Positions 34,004 through 44,933 of a DNA stretch of 64,000 nt are shown in pieces (the first letter of the stretch is position 1; the number at the start of each line of letters is the position of its first letter). The notes beneath the pieces are model-generated. The model saw only the letters and a list, made by a program, of their open reading frames with translations, was not told where the DNA came from and searched no databases. Both the position numbers and the translations under genes were made by a program. The stretch is taken from contig NC_084815.1 of NCBI RefSeq assembly GCF_963583255.1, positions 2,046,001 through 2,110,000 on the forward strand. The letters are read 5' to 3'. This DNA is from Pyrus communis. Lineage: Eukaryota > Streptophyta > Magnoliopsida > Rosales > Rosaceae.

Positions 34004-37000
34004 TCATTTGCTACTACCAAATATCGAAGAAATGGTGTTGGTCCATGAATGTGGGCGGCCCCGTGCCGTCGTATCAGTTGCATCTGCCAAGGGAGTTGCC
34101 CCTGGCGAAGGAGTGACATCTGAAAGAGTAGTGTAGTCTTGAAGCTTCCCCTTTCCATTCCCACAGGAGATTGCAGCTTGAACAGCAGCACCATGCGCCA
34201 TTGCCTCATCCAGATCAATGCCCTTGCACAGCTCCTTCCCTTTGAATGCCTGTTGTAATAGTTGTTGCACCATTGGAATTCTAGAAGAGCCACCAGCAAG
34301 AAGAACATCATCGACGTTACTTGGGTCCATGTTAGCATCCCTCAAACACTTCTCCACTGACTCCATACACTTGATGAATAAATCCATATTAATTTGTTCA
34401 AACATGTCACGGGTAAATGTTACGTTGAAATCCTTATCCTCACACAAATGATCAATTTCAATGTCAAAGTCAGACTCAAATGCGAGTCTCCTTTTTGCTT
34501 TCTCACATTGATTCTTTAATCTCCTAAGCGCTCTGAAGTCTTTGCTCACGTCCAATTTACTCTTCGTTTTGAATTCCTCAACGCAATAATTGACCATTCT
34601 GTTATCGAAGTCTTCGCCGCCAAGGTGATCATCTCCACCCGTTGCCATGACTTGAAATGTCCCTGAAGTATTCATGGTAACCAAGGAGACACCTAAACTG
34701 CCACCGCCCAAATCAAATATCATCACATTTCTGCTGCTACTCCAACCGGTCTTCTTGTGAAGGCCATAAGCAAGGGCAGCAGCACTTGGTTCGTCAAAAA
34801 TACACTTTACATCTAGGCCAGCAACCACTCCAGCCTCCTTTACAGCCTGACGCTGGGAATCGTTGAAGTAAGCAGGGACAGTGATGACTGCATTTTTCAC
34901 AGGTGAGCCTAGATGAGTCTCAGCAATCTTACGCATCTTTTTCAGAATCATGGATGCGATTTCTTCAGGAGCAATTTGTTTCTCTTCGCCACCATTGCGG
35001 GTAACCACAATCATTGGCTTGTCATCCGAGCCTTGAGTGACCTTGAATGGCCAAAGCTTCATATCACTTTGAACAGAATCTTCACTAAATCTTCTTCCAA
35101 TTAATCGTTTTGTATCTGCAAATTGATCCATGCAAAGTTGGATTGGAAATTGTTATTAATAAGGGAAACTAATAAAATGGCCCAATTTTTTTTAATAAAA
35201 AAACACCTAATGAATTTTTATTAATAATAAAGAAAAAAAAAAGTGGCCGTGGCATGTTTGTAAATAAGTTAAATTTTGGTGGCACCAACTGTTTTTACAT
35301 TGTTATTTCAATTGTTGCTTAAAAGGTCAACTGTTTCTACATTATTAGATTATTGTTTCTTAGAGAATTCTTAAGCTTAAGATTAAGAAACAATTGACCC
35401 AATTATGTAGAAACAGTTGGTGCCACAAAAGTTTTAACTCATTTACGAAAATATGGCCAACTATTATTAGGTTAAGTCCAACATTATCTTTTCTCCACTT
35501 TTATTTCTTTAATACTCATTTTACATTTTTTCTAAAACTATTACTAAAAATTAAAATCTTCTAAGTTCATGCATCTTCAAATTCCAATAAATCTACTTAA
35601 TACTTTTTAACCAAAAAACTAATATACTAACATCAATTCATCTGTAGAACATACGATCTTAACTCAAGTAACAAATATGTGAATGTATAACACCTATACA
35701 TGATATATAAAACCTAACTAAAAGGAACAAAAACATAATATACCTACAAGCAATATACATTATACAGGTGAATTATAAAAAATAAAATAAAATAATCTGT
35801 TATATAAAAATACGATTAACTTGTGATATAGCCTGATTATAAAAATTAAGAATAAAATCCATAAATGGGGTTTAGAGCATGAACAAGAAGAACAAGAAAT
35901 AACAAAAAATAAATAAAGAAATTAGAAGAAATAATTAAAGAGATAATTAGGAATAAATGTATTTTGTACAATAAATCCAATTATTAATGAGATAATTATT
36001 GATAATTAAGTGCTTTTCTTTAAATTTTTGTTAAGCCTTTTCATTAAAACCTAAATAATAATAACAACAAAAACATCATCATCATGATCAACAAATAAAT
36101 TATAATATTTATAATAATAATAATAATAATTAATATAATACTAATCTAAATTACCTATATTAATAGAACTCTTATTGTCAACCAAAAAAGGTTAAAAAGA
36201 CTATTTAGTCTTCTATCACAAAAAAAAAAAAAAAAAAAAAAGTGATGGACAATAATATAATTTCACAAAATAAAAATTTTTTTTTTTATTAAAACATCAC
36301 CTACGAGTGATATCTAGTATTAAAAAAAAAAAAAAACAACAATAAAACAAAAACTTCTCAATCCCACTCCAACCCACGTCCTTTCACTCCCTCTCTCCTT
36401 CCCATTTTAAAAACAAAAATAAAGTGTTCATAAACACAAAAGTGTGGAGGCCTATACTATCTAGTAATAATAAGAGTAACACACTTGAATATATTTTCAA
36501 AGAAAAATCAATATATGTAAATGGTTGTTACTTTATTGTTCTCTTCAACCGTGTGCGTCTATGTTTTGTTTACAAATAGATGTCATAATGATTTCTAGTA
36601 TTTAATTATTTACAATAAAGATAATGTTAATTAAGGATATTAAAATTTTAAATTAAATTTACAAACTAAATAATGTGTCACCAATAAGAAATAAGTATGT
36701 TAATCAAAACTTAAGTAATAATTCAATCATTAATAACCATAACGTTTGATTTACAAATTTTAATTTATAAATTTGGTCTTCCTAACATTACCCTTACAAT
36801 AATGATGGTTTTGATCATGAAAATATAATGTGATGTGGGTTTTACAAAGTATTTCCATAAGGGAACTATTATTAACACTGCAAAAATTTCATTCTACACT
36901 TCTCACAAGTGTATTTTTCTTTCTAATTATAGAAAGTTTGGAATGCCAAAAGAGATTTTTGAAGTGGTAATAACAATTATCTTCTCTAAAGGTATTTTGA

Positions 37001-38068
37001 GTGATCCCCCCAGACAGCAAATTAACTAGTTATTAAAACCAAACAAATATCGATCAGTCAAGAGAACTAAAAAAGAAACTAACAGTACATAATTTTACGA
37101 TAGGATAGGACAAGCTGATCATTCAAGTCCTACATACCAAAGATCGAGTTGGCGGTGTTTCTCACAGCTTGGTTAAATGCCGCATCGCCTATCATCGCCT
37201 CCTCAGTGTTTGTGAATGCTACATATGATGCAGTTTTCCTGTTACCATAATCATTCAGAATGGTTTCTACATGATCTTTCTGCCACACGGCCACGCAGGA
37301 ATACGTTGTTCCCAGATCGATACCGACCGCATGCTCTTCTTCTCCGCCACCCTTATCATGAGAGAGAGAAGGTTGATGCAAACTGGGAGAGACAACAACA
37401 CTGCCAGAAACAGTATTTGGAGGCGGCTTCGTCGCTTGATTACTGGCAGTATTTGTATATCTCCGCTGGTCATTCAGCAGATATATTTCCTCTTCCTGTT
37501 TCAACAAGTAGTGTTGCACCTCTTGGAAACTACGTGGATTAGAGTTTTCTAACCTTGTACGGTGCTCCTTTGGCAGTCCCGTCAGGATGTGTAGATAAAA
37601 TAAGTCCCCATCTTCCACACGAGCACCGGCATCTGCAAGCAATTGCGCCAGATGGAAGATCTTTTGCAGATAGTCATTCATCGACATGGCTGTGTCTTTC
37701 TTTACATTTACCAGTTCGCTTTTGAGATTATAGATGTAAGCAAGAGGGAGACTCTCGAAGTGTTTCTTGATGTTTCTCCACACCGTTTGTGAAGAGTCGG
37801 CGCCGGCCATGACACGGTGGTGGAGATCTATGGACAGAGTGTTTCTAAGCCACTCAAGAACCTTTTGATCTCTTTTACTCCAATTAAAAAACTCAGCAGA
37901 ATGAAGTTGCTGATCAGGACGAGTGTCTGTTCCATCAATGATTCCAAGAAGATTATGGCAACGAAAATATGAAAGAGAACTAGATTTCCACTGTTGATAG
38001 CCATATATATTATCACTCGTGAGTTTGATTGGAACCAGTACTGCTGGTCCCATGTTCTCTCCGGCCAT
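34004..38068 (-). CDS. Chimeric Gag-Hsp70 protein (two exons)
   Basis: Exon 1 is 38068-37138 and exon 2 is 35115-34004; joined they give 680 aa. Residues about 8-215 match the copia-type Gag/UBN2 fold (LTSDN...[54 protein letters not shown]). After a Ser/Pro/Thr linker comes [17 protein letters not shown] at about 246. The frame is open throughout. The phase-1 intron lies exactly at the Hsp70 Asp codon (GTATGT donor, TTTGCAG acceptor). The ATPase domain continues to about residue 640 with [11 protein letters not shown] and [12 protein letters not shown], but the phosphate-2 loop is [10 protein letters not shown], losing the Asp after the Thr-Phe pair. The substrate-binding domain is absent and the last ~40 residues are unrelated. 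The start context is CCATGGCC. No CCHC knuckle is seen. It could be a new chimeric gene or a retrotransposon-trapped pseudogene; transcript evidence would decide. Confidence 0.75.
35243..35459. mobile_element. Foldback MITE in the intron
   Basis: About 217 bp forming one long imperfect hairpin. The left arm begins GTGGCCGTGGCATGTTTGTA and passes through GGTGGCACCAACTGTTTTTACAT. The right arm is its complement (ATGTAGAAACAGTTGGTGCCAC ... ATGGCCA). Arms are about 55 bp. A target duplication is not obvious in the AT-rich flanks. Confidence 0.65.
36861..36982. mobile_element. Small MITE, family member 1
   Basis: About 122 bp with ends GGGAACTATTATTAACACTG and a complementary right end (GAAGTGGTAATAACAATTATC). 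The core has the inner palindrome TTCATTCTACACTTCTCACA ... GAAAGTTTGGAATG. Members 2 and 3 are at 48699-48820 and 62262-62374, the last in reverse orientation. Confidence 0.7.
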
Positions 38069-38191
38069 GGAAGTACCACCGCGAGATTAATTGGCTAGGA
38101 GATCCAAGCTGGAGAGGTGAAGTACCATGGCGAGTTGATCATCTTAATTAGAAATATATGTGGTGGTTTATCACCAAGTCAATGAATCTTC

Positions 38192-38200
38192 TATATATAA
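38192..38200 (-). promoter_or_regulatory. TATA box of the Gag-Hsp70 gene
   Basis: TATATATAG on the minus strand, about 125 bp before the ATG at 38068, predicting a leader of roughly 95 nt. The leader contains at least one short upstream frame, starting near 38144 in a different context from the main ATG, which might reduce translation. Confidence 0.45.
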
Positions 38201-39169
38201 AGCAGCAAGCCCAGTTTTGGGTCCCGGGCTTCACCAAAAATAGTGAGACAGAAACGCCCATCTAACAAAAAAAATAGTTTAGCAGTCCAAAATAGGGAGT
38301 TTTAACGAAACATTTTCAATACTGTTCATTTTTAATAAAAAATTACATTTTTACCTTTTTCTGGTACTATTCACTACACATTTATTTATAATTTTCATTA
38401 AAACTAGAGTTTTTTTGGACTTTTCGTTAGTTTTCCTTTCAAAATATTCACAAAAAAACGCAAGAGTAATTTTGTTACGAAAAAAGATTTTTTTTTGTCA
38501 TAAATTTTTTTTTTATAATTAATATCTCAGTATTACGTGGAATATCTACAGATTTTTTTCTAGCATGGTCTAATGTTATTCGTTTAGTCTAAATATTGGA
38601 TTTTCTTTTTCTTGAGTAGAGTTGTCTATCTGCACTTGGAATATTGATTACATGGAATCAAAACCAGCAAAAAAAAAAAAAATGCAGGGACAATTTTGTC
38701 AAATGCATGCATGCACCCTTATCTTTTTCTTTCTTACCTAGGAAGGTACCAACGCCTCACACACACACACACTTGAGAAAGTGGGAAGAGAGAAAAGAAA
38801 AAAAATAAAATAAAAGGATGAGTGAAAGTTGTTGGTGTCTAGGTGAAAGGAAAAGAAAAATATAATAACAAATAAGGAAAATTATGAAGATTGTGTGATG
38901 GTGTTAGAAGAAAATGAAAGGAAAATACAATAAAAGCCATGCATTGTATATATAATAAATACGTGTAATGATGGCAAGAAAGTACGATAATTTAATTTTC
39001 AAAATATTTTCTTTTAATTTTCTTATTTTTAGGAATTAATATTTTTTTTGAATAAATTACACTTAGAGTAAATTTTTAATACTTAATTTTCTACTAAAAC
39101 AATAATTTTTAAATATTTCAATGAGAAACAAAAGTTAATGCGTGACGTCATTGGTATTTTTTATCTGAA
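38201..39169. other. Intergenic, with a degraded MITE-like repeat
   Basis: 38281-38440 has near-complementary ends (TTTTAACGAAACATTTTC and CTTTTCGTTAGTTTTCC) around GGTACTATTCACT words, suggesting a small MITE. A short CA microsatellite is near 38757-38771. The rest is AT-rich and non-coding. Confidence 0.4.
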
Positions 39170-39318
39170 ATGTATGTCACAAAAATACCTTTTATAATGG
39201 TAAGTCTTTTTCACAGTTCTATATCCTTCAATTGGTTCTTCTCTCTGCAATTCGCTCACGCGTCGTCGCTTTCACATACAAAACCCATTGCCTCATTCTC
39301 CACACCATCACTCCTGGC

Positions 39319-39627
39319 GATGAATGACCAGCCTCCTTCCTCATACGACTCCATCTACGTCCCTCCCCACCACCTCCTCTGCTCTGTCATCACTATCCCC
39401 AATTATACCTCCCCTGCAATCGGCTCCAAGTTCCGCGAAACCAGACTGCTGCTGCCGCTGCTATTCTCAATCGGAGGAGCAGCACAAGTGGTGTTCTGGC
39501 GTACAACTAGACTCAACAGCAGCAGGCGCAGTTGCAAAAGCTCAAGCTTCAGCAGCCTTCTGCTTAAGACGACGGCGTTTCTGAAGAAGGCTCTGATCGT
39601 GAAGCTGAGTTGTAGTCGCATTCGTTG
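39319..39627 (+). CDS. Hypothetical short ORF, possibly degraded exon
   Basis: GC-richer than its surroundings and open from ATG 39319 (MNDQPPSSYDSIYVPPHHLL) to TGA near 39627. The base composition looks exonic, but a second frame (from 39324) stays open as well and I recognise no domain. An in-frame start further upstream (39170) would add an AT-rich leader of doubtful coding value. It may be the first exon of a gene whose remainder is decayed. Confidence 0.3.
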
Positions 39628-39865
39628 AGATTTGTATATGTGAATTGTGTGCTCGTGGAGTTGATAATTGGGAAATCCGTGTGTTTACTAAGTGTGAATT
39701 GGTAATTGGGTTTCAATTAAGGTATATATTTTGAACAACACATGATATATATACACACACACACACACAATTATTTTCCAATTACGTTTTTTATAAACTA
39801 TATGTCTTTAATTTGTTTTATTGATATCATCACGTTTATGGGTTTGTTTAGATGTAAATAAATGG

Positions 39866-40263
39866 AGTGGTACTAGAAGAGAAGCAGATGATGAACGGGT
39901 TCAATAATCTTGTTCCAAGACAATTTATAAATATGGGAAGGGCTGAGAAAAATGAGCTTTCACAGTGTTCTCATGAAGGCTGCAAATCTCAAGATTGTTC
40001 CGGGTCGCCCTTGCAAAACGACATGGTCGAGTCCGTGGAGTGCTGCAAGAGTACTAATAATCATGTTCACTAGGATATTAATGGAAGAAGTAACACTGCT
40101 GGGGGAGAAGATTGCCCTGACCAAGAATTTAATGGGTAGATTTCTAAGAAGGTTCCCAAGTTGATAAGCACTAGAGAAGTGGATCGACCCTCATCTGAAA
40201 CCATGTCCATGATTAAAAAAAGCTCGTGTTTCAGTTTGAGCATGATCTGAAGCTTTCATGGTA
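39866..40263 (+). pseudogene. WRKY group IIb transcription factor fragment
   Basis: Reads NNLVPRQFINMGRAEKNEL, then SQDCSGSPLQND, then PDQEF..., NKVPKL-like, and finally, after a frameshift, KKARVSV-stop-A-stop-SEAFM. This is the conserved stretch just N-terminal to the WRKY domain in WRKY6/31/42-type proteins (VPRQF, SQDRSGSP, KARVSVRARSEAP). Two Arg codons of that motif are TGA, as expected from CGA to TGA decay. The WRKY domain is not found afterwards. Clearly dead. Confidence 0.7.
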
Positions 40264-40734
40264 TGAATCTAGCTACCTTGACATCTGCTTGACTAATATA
40301 TAGTGTGTATCTACATATAAAATGTAACTTCACTCGGGAAATGTTTTCTCTAGGCTATCTAATTTGTCAATTGTGTACTTATTTCATAGGTCAAGTTGAT
40401 ATATAACAACATTAATCTGTATTTCAACTTGAATTTTAGTAGCGTGATCATGAATTTCTATTTCAATTGTGTTGTATTGATGACATAATGTATCTAGTTT
40501 GCAATGCTTTGAAACTGAAAACAAAAACCATTTGAAACCAAACCGAACCGCAACCAAATAGTTTGGTTCCATATTGGTTCAAGCTTCAAAACCACACCAA
40601 ATCGAACCACAAAAAAATTGATTTTGATTTCAGTTTCACCCTAAACCGTACCGAACCAAATCATGTCCTCCCCTATACTCAAGGACATTTCAAGCACGCA
40701 TTTACCAATAAGAAAATCACTTTAGCCTGTCAAG
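40264..40734. other. Non-coding spacer
   Basis: AT-rich, with a run of AACCGAACC/AACCAAA-type words near 40530-40660. No gene seen. Confidence 0.45.
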
Positions 40735-42740
40735 ACTTAAGGTGGGGAGTTTTCCAACCACATTTTCCGTCTCGTTATGGAAATAGTATATGATGGAGTG
40801 TTTATGGTAAATAAGGTGCAAGACCCCAAAGATCATTGTGCACCACTTCAAAGGGAATTACAGATTTATTGACACTGGATGAAAAAGGCAGTTTGCAAAA
40901 CTTGCCCTCTAAACAACTTTGACACATTACAAGACTAGAGTCTTTTGGAAATGCAACATTAGATTTATGCAGCATTAGGGACACAACAGAATCAGATGGA
41001 TGTCCTAATCTATGGTACCATGTAGTAGAGTTAACAAGCTGACCAATGAGAGCTTTACTGGAGACAGTAATTTAAGAGGTTGCAGGACACGCATTGGCTA
41101 AGGCAGAAATTGGGTAGAGTCCATTACTGCACAGTCTTTTGTAAAGAATCCTCCAGGTGACCTTGTCCTGGATCCAAAAACAGAAGGAATCAAAGATAAG
41201 CCAACTGTTATTGTCCAAACATATCTTATGTACTAATAGAAGATTCTGTGTTAATTTAGGAACATATAACACAGAGTTCAGTTTGATAGGATATATAGAA
41301 GGTTTGAGAATAGTGCTACCAATGTGAGATACATGCAAACCTTCACCATTTGCAATTTGAATTACTTCAATAGTATGATAGGGTGATGCCAGAGATAAGT
41401 TGGAGAGATCAGCAGTCGTATGATTCGTTGCTCCTGAATTAGTGATCCACACTTGTGAATTAGTTGTAGAAGCAGCTGAAGGGTTTCGTGGTGTTACCAT
41501 AGTATGGTAGGCTTGCATTGGAACTGGAGCTTGAAATTGTTGTCCAGGAAACCTGTGATTGAACCCTTGGTTGAGAAAATGAAGCCACCTGAGAGTATTG
41601 ATACCCTTGTTGTGGATATAAAGTCATCGGGGAGTAAGAAGAATTGACTTTAGCTCCAATATAGTTGGGACCATTCCCATTATAAAAACAGAACCATGTA
41701 TTGTGATTAAATCTCCCACAAATTTGACATTTTGGCTTCTCGAGTGGAGCAGAAATATTAGACTGTTGTGTATTTGGAAATGGACCAAGTATACCAGGAC
41801 TTGGAGTTTGAATGACATGTGTTTGAGTAGGCATGTATTGTCGCGATGAAAATTTTCTTGGTTGTTGATTAAACCTGCCCTTGCCCTTGTTCTTACTGGC
41901 ATTGAAATGCTTGAAACCACCAGATACAAAACTGAATTGATTAAGCCCTCTCTAAGTTGAATTATTAGCAATCATGGTTGACATAAACGGTGCATTGATA
42001 GTTAACTCTATAATTGCTTCTTCAGCAAGTAACTATGTCTGAAATTCTTTCAGAAATATGACACTTTCACACCCCCGGATCACATTCCTAAAGGTGTTGT
42101 ATTCTGCTGGCAAACCATTTAATGCAAGAATAACAATATCTTCATCAAGAAAGTAAACCCCAACAGCAGAAAGATAGTCTCTAACTTCCTTTATCTTCTG
42201 TAAGTACTGAGTAATAGAATCATAGCCCTTTTTAATTGTTTGCAGATTTGATTTCATCTGAAAGATGCTAGTCTTCGAGACAGTTGAAAACTGTTCTTGT
42301 AATCTTATCCAGAGATCCCTCGAACTGGTACTCCCAGTGGCACAAGACATATCTACAGGACTCAAAGATGCAGTGAGTAATTGCATTAAGGCTTTATCAT
42401 GCATCATCCAAACCAAATACTCATCACTATCAAAGCAAGAAGAGGAATTTGACGAATTAACACCAGATTCTCCAGAATGAGAGGTGAATCGAGCAGGACA
42501 TGGATAATAGTCATCAACAAACCCTAGAATTCCATTACTTTCAAGCAGTAATTTCATTTGGAAATGCCAATTTAGATAGTTCGAATCATCTAGATTAACA
42601 TTCATAGATGTAGAAATCGATGAAACTAATGTAGTTATCGGTGATTGAAGAAGCTGCAATTGAGAGGCAGTTACCATTGTTGCCGAATTACGAGTTGTAA
42701 AACTCCTAAATGTTGCAGAAATATCTCTGGGAGAAAACAA
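40735..42740 (-). pseudogene. Ty1/copia gag-protease-integrase start, minus strand
   Basis: Gag from ATG 42740 to about 42033 (MNVNLDDSNYLNWHFQMKLL, LYILGGL-equivalent VILALNGLPAEYNTF). A frame change leads into 41834-41460 with a zinc knuckle CQICGRFNHNTWFC (C-x2-C-x4-H-x4-C). The protease region follows at about 41518-41072, where the active-site motif reads WITNSGATNH (Asn for the catalytic Asp). Then come the pre-integrase/integrase start at 40984-40802 (MCQSCLEGKFCKLPF, FEVVHNDLWG). The element is cut off near 40735, so most of integrase, RT and RNase H are missing. Frameshifted and inactive. Confidence 0.85.
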
Positions 42741-42960
42741 CAGACACCTAGAGGGTATGATTTGGAGAAGACGAAGTCACAACCAAAATCACAATTGCAG
42801 AACCTTAAGGAGCAAGAAAACCCTAAATTGCAGAACAGACGAAGTGAATTCAATCAAGAAACACCAGCAAGAAGCAAGAAGATCGAAGAAGATGAAGAAT
42901 CAAAGCTGCGGAAGACTTGGATCGAAGGTCAAGCTTAAGCTTTCATGGCGATTGATACCA

Positions 42961-43187
42961 TGTTAACCTACAGAGATAGAGCAAAAGAGAGATAAATAGA
43001 GAGAGAGGAATTCGAGAGTTTGTAGAGAGAGAAGTAGAAATTTTGTATGTTTATTTCTTAGCTTTTAAGCAAGAACATATCTCAGTATTTATACACATCT
43101 CAACCTCTTTAACAAACTAACAACCTAACTGACTTTCTAATTTTTATACGAGTGGCAATATCTTAGCCATACAATATATCTGTAACA
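42961..43187 (-). mobile_element. 5' LTR and primer site of the truncated copia element
   Basis: On the minus strand the 227-bp LTR starts TGTTACAG and ends GTTAACA. A TATAAATAC box lies near 43085-43095. A primer-binding site TGGTATCAAT (42951-42960) follows directly, then the gag leader. A second LTR is not found, consistent with 3' truncation. Confidence 0.75.
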
Positions 43188-43513
43188 ATGATGAGTGGGT
43201 GGATAAGGAAGAAGAGGGGGGAAGGGAATTGGCCCAATTTGAGAGCCTCCTCCCAATCAATCCATCTCTTGGTTCAACCTTTTCACAATGTTGTACAAAA
43301 GGATAACGATTTTGGAAGTAAAGTGACTGTTATTCGGCTCGCGTGAGTTAATGAACAATGTACTTCATTACTATATATGACTCGCGTGAGTTGACGAGCA
43401 ATGTGCTTCGTTACTATAAAGGTGATACCCGAGATGAACTTCCTGGACTAGTTGATTTTACTGTGGAGAGGACAAAGATAAATGTGTGAGAACTTTATCC
43501 AATATCCAACCAA
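43188..43513. other. Non-coding spacer
   Basis: Includes a short local duplication of GACTCGCGTGAGTTGACGAG-like words near 43338 and 43380. No gene. Confidence 0.45.
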
Positions 43514-44260
43514 TTTATTAACATTGAAAGTTGAGGATGTGGATAAGAATTTTATTTGAAATTTGCATAATCAATTACATCTCGACACATGTCACTCAAA
43601 ATCTGGAGGAAACTCATTTATTAACATTGAAAACTGAAGATAAGAACTGCCACGTGGACATGAATTTTATCTGAAATTTGCATAACAAATTACATCTCGA
43701 CATGTGTCAGCCAAAATCTTATCCGAAAGATTATTAAAACTACCTAGAGATAAGAAATATGAAAAACTTAGTCATTTATTAACATTGAAAGCTGAAGATA
43801 GAAGTGTCACACGAACAAGAATTTTACCTGAAATTTGCATAACCAATTACATCTCGACATGTGTCACTCAAAATCTTATCTGAAAAATTATTAAGATTAC
43901 ATAGAGATAAAAAATCTGAAGACTTACTTATTTATTAACATTGAAAGCTGAAGATAAGAACTACCATGTGGACTTGAATTTTATCATTTGCGTAACCATT
44001 ACATCTCGACATGTGTCAGTCAAAATCATATCAAAAAAATTATTAAGATTACATAGATATAAGAAATCTGGAGAGTTACTCATTTATTAATATTGAAAAC
44101 TGAAGATAAAAGAAGAATTGTCATGTGGAAATGAATTTTATTTGAAATTTGCATAATTAATTACATCTCGACATGTGTCACTAAAAACCTTATCCGAAAA
44201 ATTATTAAGATAGAAATATGAAATCTGGAAACTCACTCATTTAGCTACACATGTCACTAG
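43514..44260. repeat. Tandem array, unit about 155 bp, five units
   Basis: Units start with TTTATTAACATTGAAA at 43514, 43617, 43775, 43931 and 44083. Spacings are 103, 158, 156 and 152 bp; the first unit has an internal deletion. Each contains TTACATCTCGACATGTGTCA and, in most, AAAATTATTAAGATTACATAGAGATAAGAAATCTG-type sequence. Divergence between units is considerable, so the array is old. Confidence 0.85.
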
Positions 44261-44639
44261 AAAATCCTATTCCAATAATTGTTGAGATCATGTAAAGATA
44301 AGAAATCTAAAGAATTATTCATTTAGCAACAAGTGTCATTAAAAAAATCATGTCCAGACAACTATAATATGGTAGTTTAATTGAATAAGCTAATAAATTT
44401 AAAAGTAATAAATTATTGAGATGCTATGAATATAGTCTGCAATTGTGCATCTAAAAGTAATATAGTCTGTAAGGAACGGTTGTACTTGGGGGTTTTCGCT
44501 TCAATATAATTTCTTCTTGTTTCAAAAAAAAAAAACAAAAAATTGTGGACGAGATATGTTTAGCTTCTTCGGTTGGAGATGATATATGAATATAGTTTGA
44601 AACTATTTATATAAAAATAATATTTTGGAAAGTTATAAT
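44261..44639. other. AT-rich spacer
   Basis: No gene or clear repeat, apart from an A-rich tract near 44525. Confidence 0.45.
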
Positions 44640-44933
44640 TGTAACATCATACATCGCCCAGGGGAGTGGATCATGTAAGCTTTATATCTATATTCACATC
44701 TCTACCTAGCACGAGGCCTTTTGGGAGCTCATTGGCTTTGAGTTCCATCGGAACTCCGAAGTTAAGCGAGTTCACGCGAGAGCTATCCCAGAATGGATGA
44801 CCCACTAGGAAATTCTCGTGTGAGTTCCTAGAAACAAAACCATGAGGGCGTGGTCGGGGCCTAAAGCAAACAATACCGTACTACGATGGAGTCGAACCCG
44901 GAATATGATGGGGGCCATGACCGGGATGTGTCA
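44640..44933 (+). mobile_element. Cassandra solo LTR
   Basis: 294 bp from TGTAACATC to GATGTGTCA, flanked by the perfect 5-bp repeat ATAAT. It carries the 5S-like block (GGAACTCCGAAGTTAAGCG, GGATGACCCACTAGGAAATT) and CCTAGCACGAGGCCTTTTGG. The internal region and second LTR are absent, as after LTR-LTR recombination. Confidence 0.9.

Larger units (their letters stand above)
35116..37137 (-). other. Intron of the Gag-Hsp70 gene
   Basis: 2,022 bp, AT-rich, with microsatellites (AAT/TAAT repeats near 36040-36140, A tracts near 36220 and 36320) and two MITEs (35243-35459 and 36861-36982). No coding sequence seen. Confidence 0.7.

Noticed and set aside
37216..37552. Two frames antisense to the Gag-Hsp70 exon 1
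   Set aside because: They are shadows of the real minus-strand exon, with no recognised features.
43514..44260. CRISPR-like spaced repeats
   Set aside because: Units are about 155 bp with no short repeat/unique spacer pattern, and the genome is a plant's. It is an ordinary tandem array.
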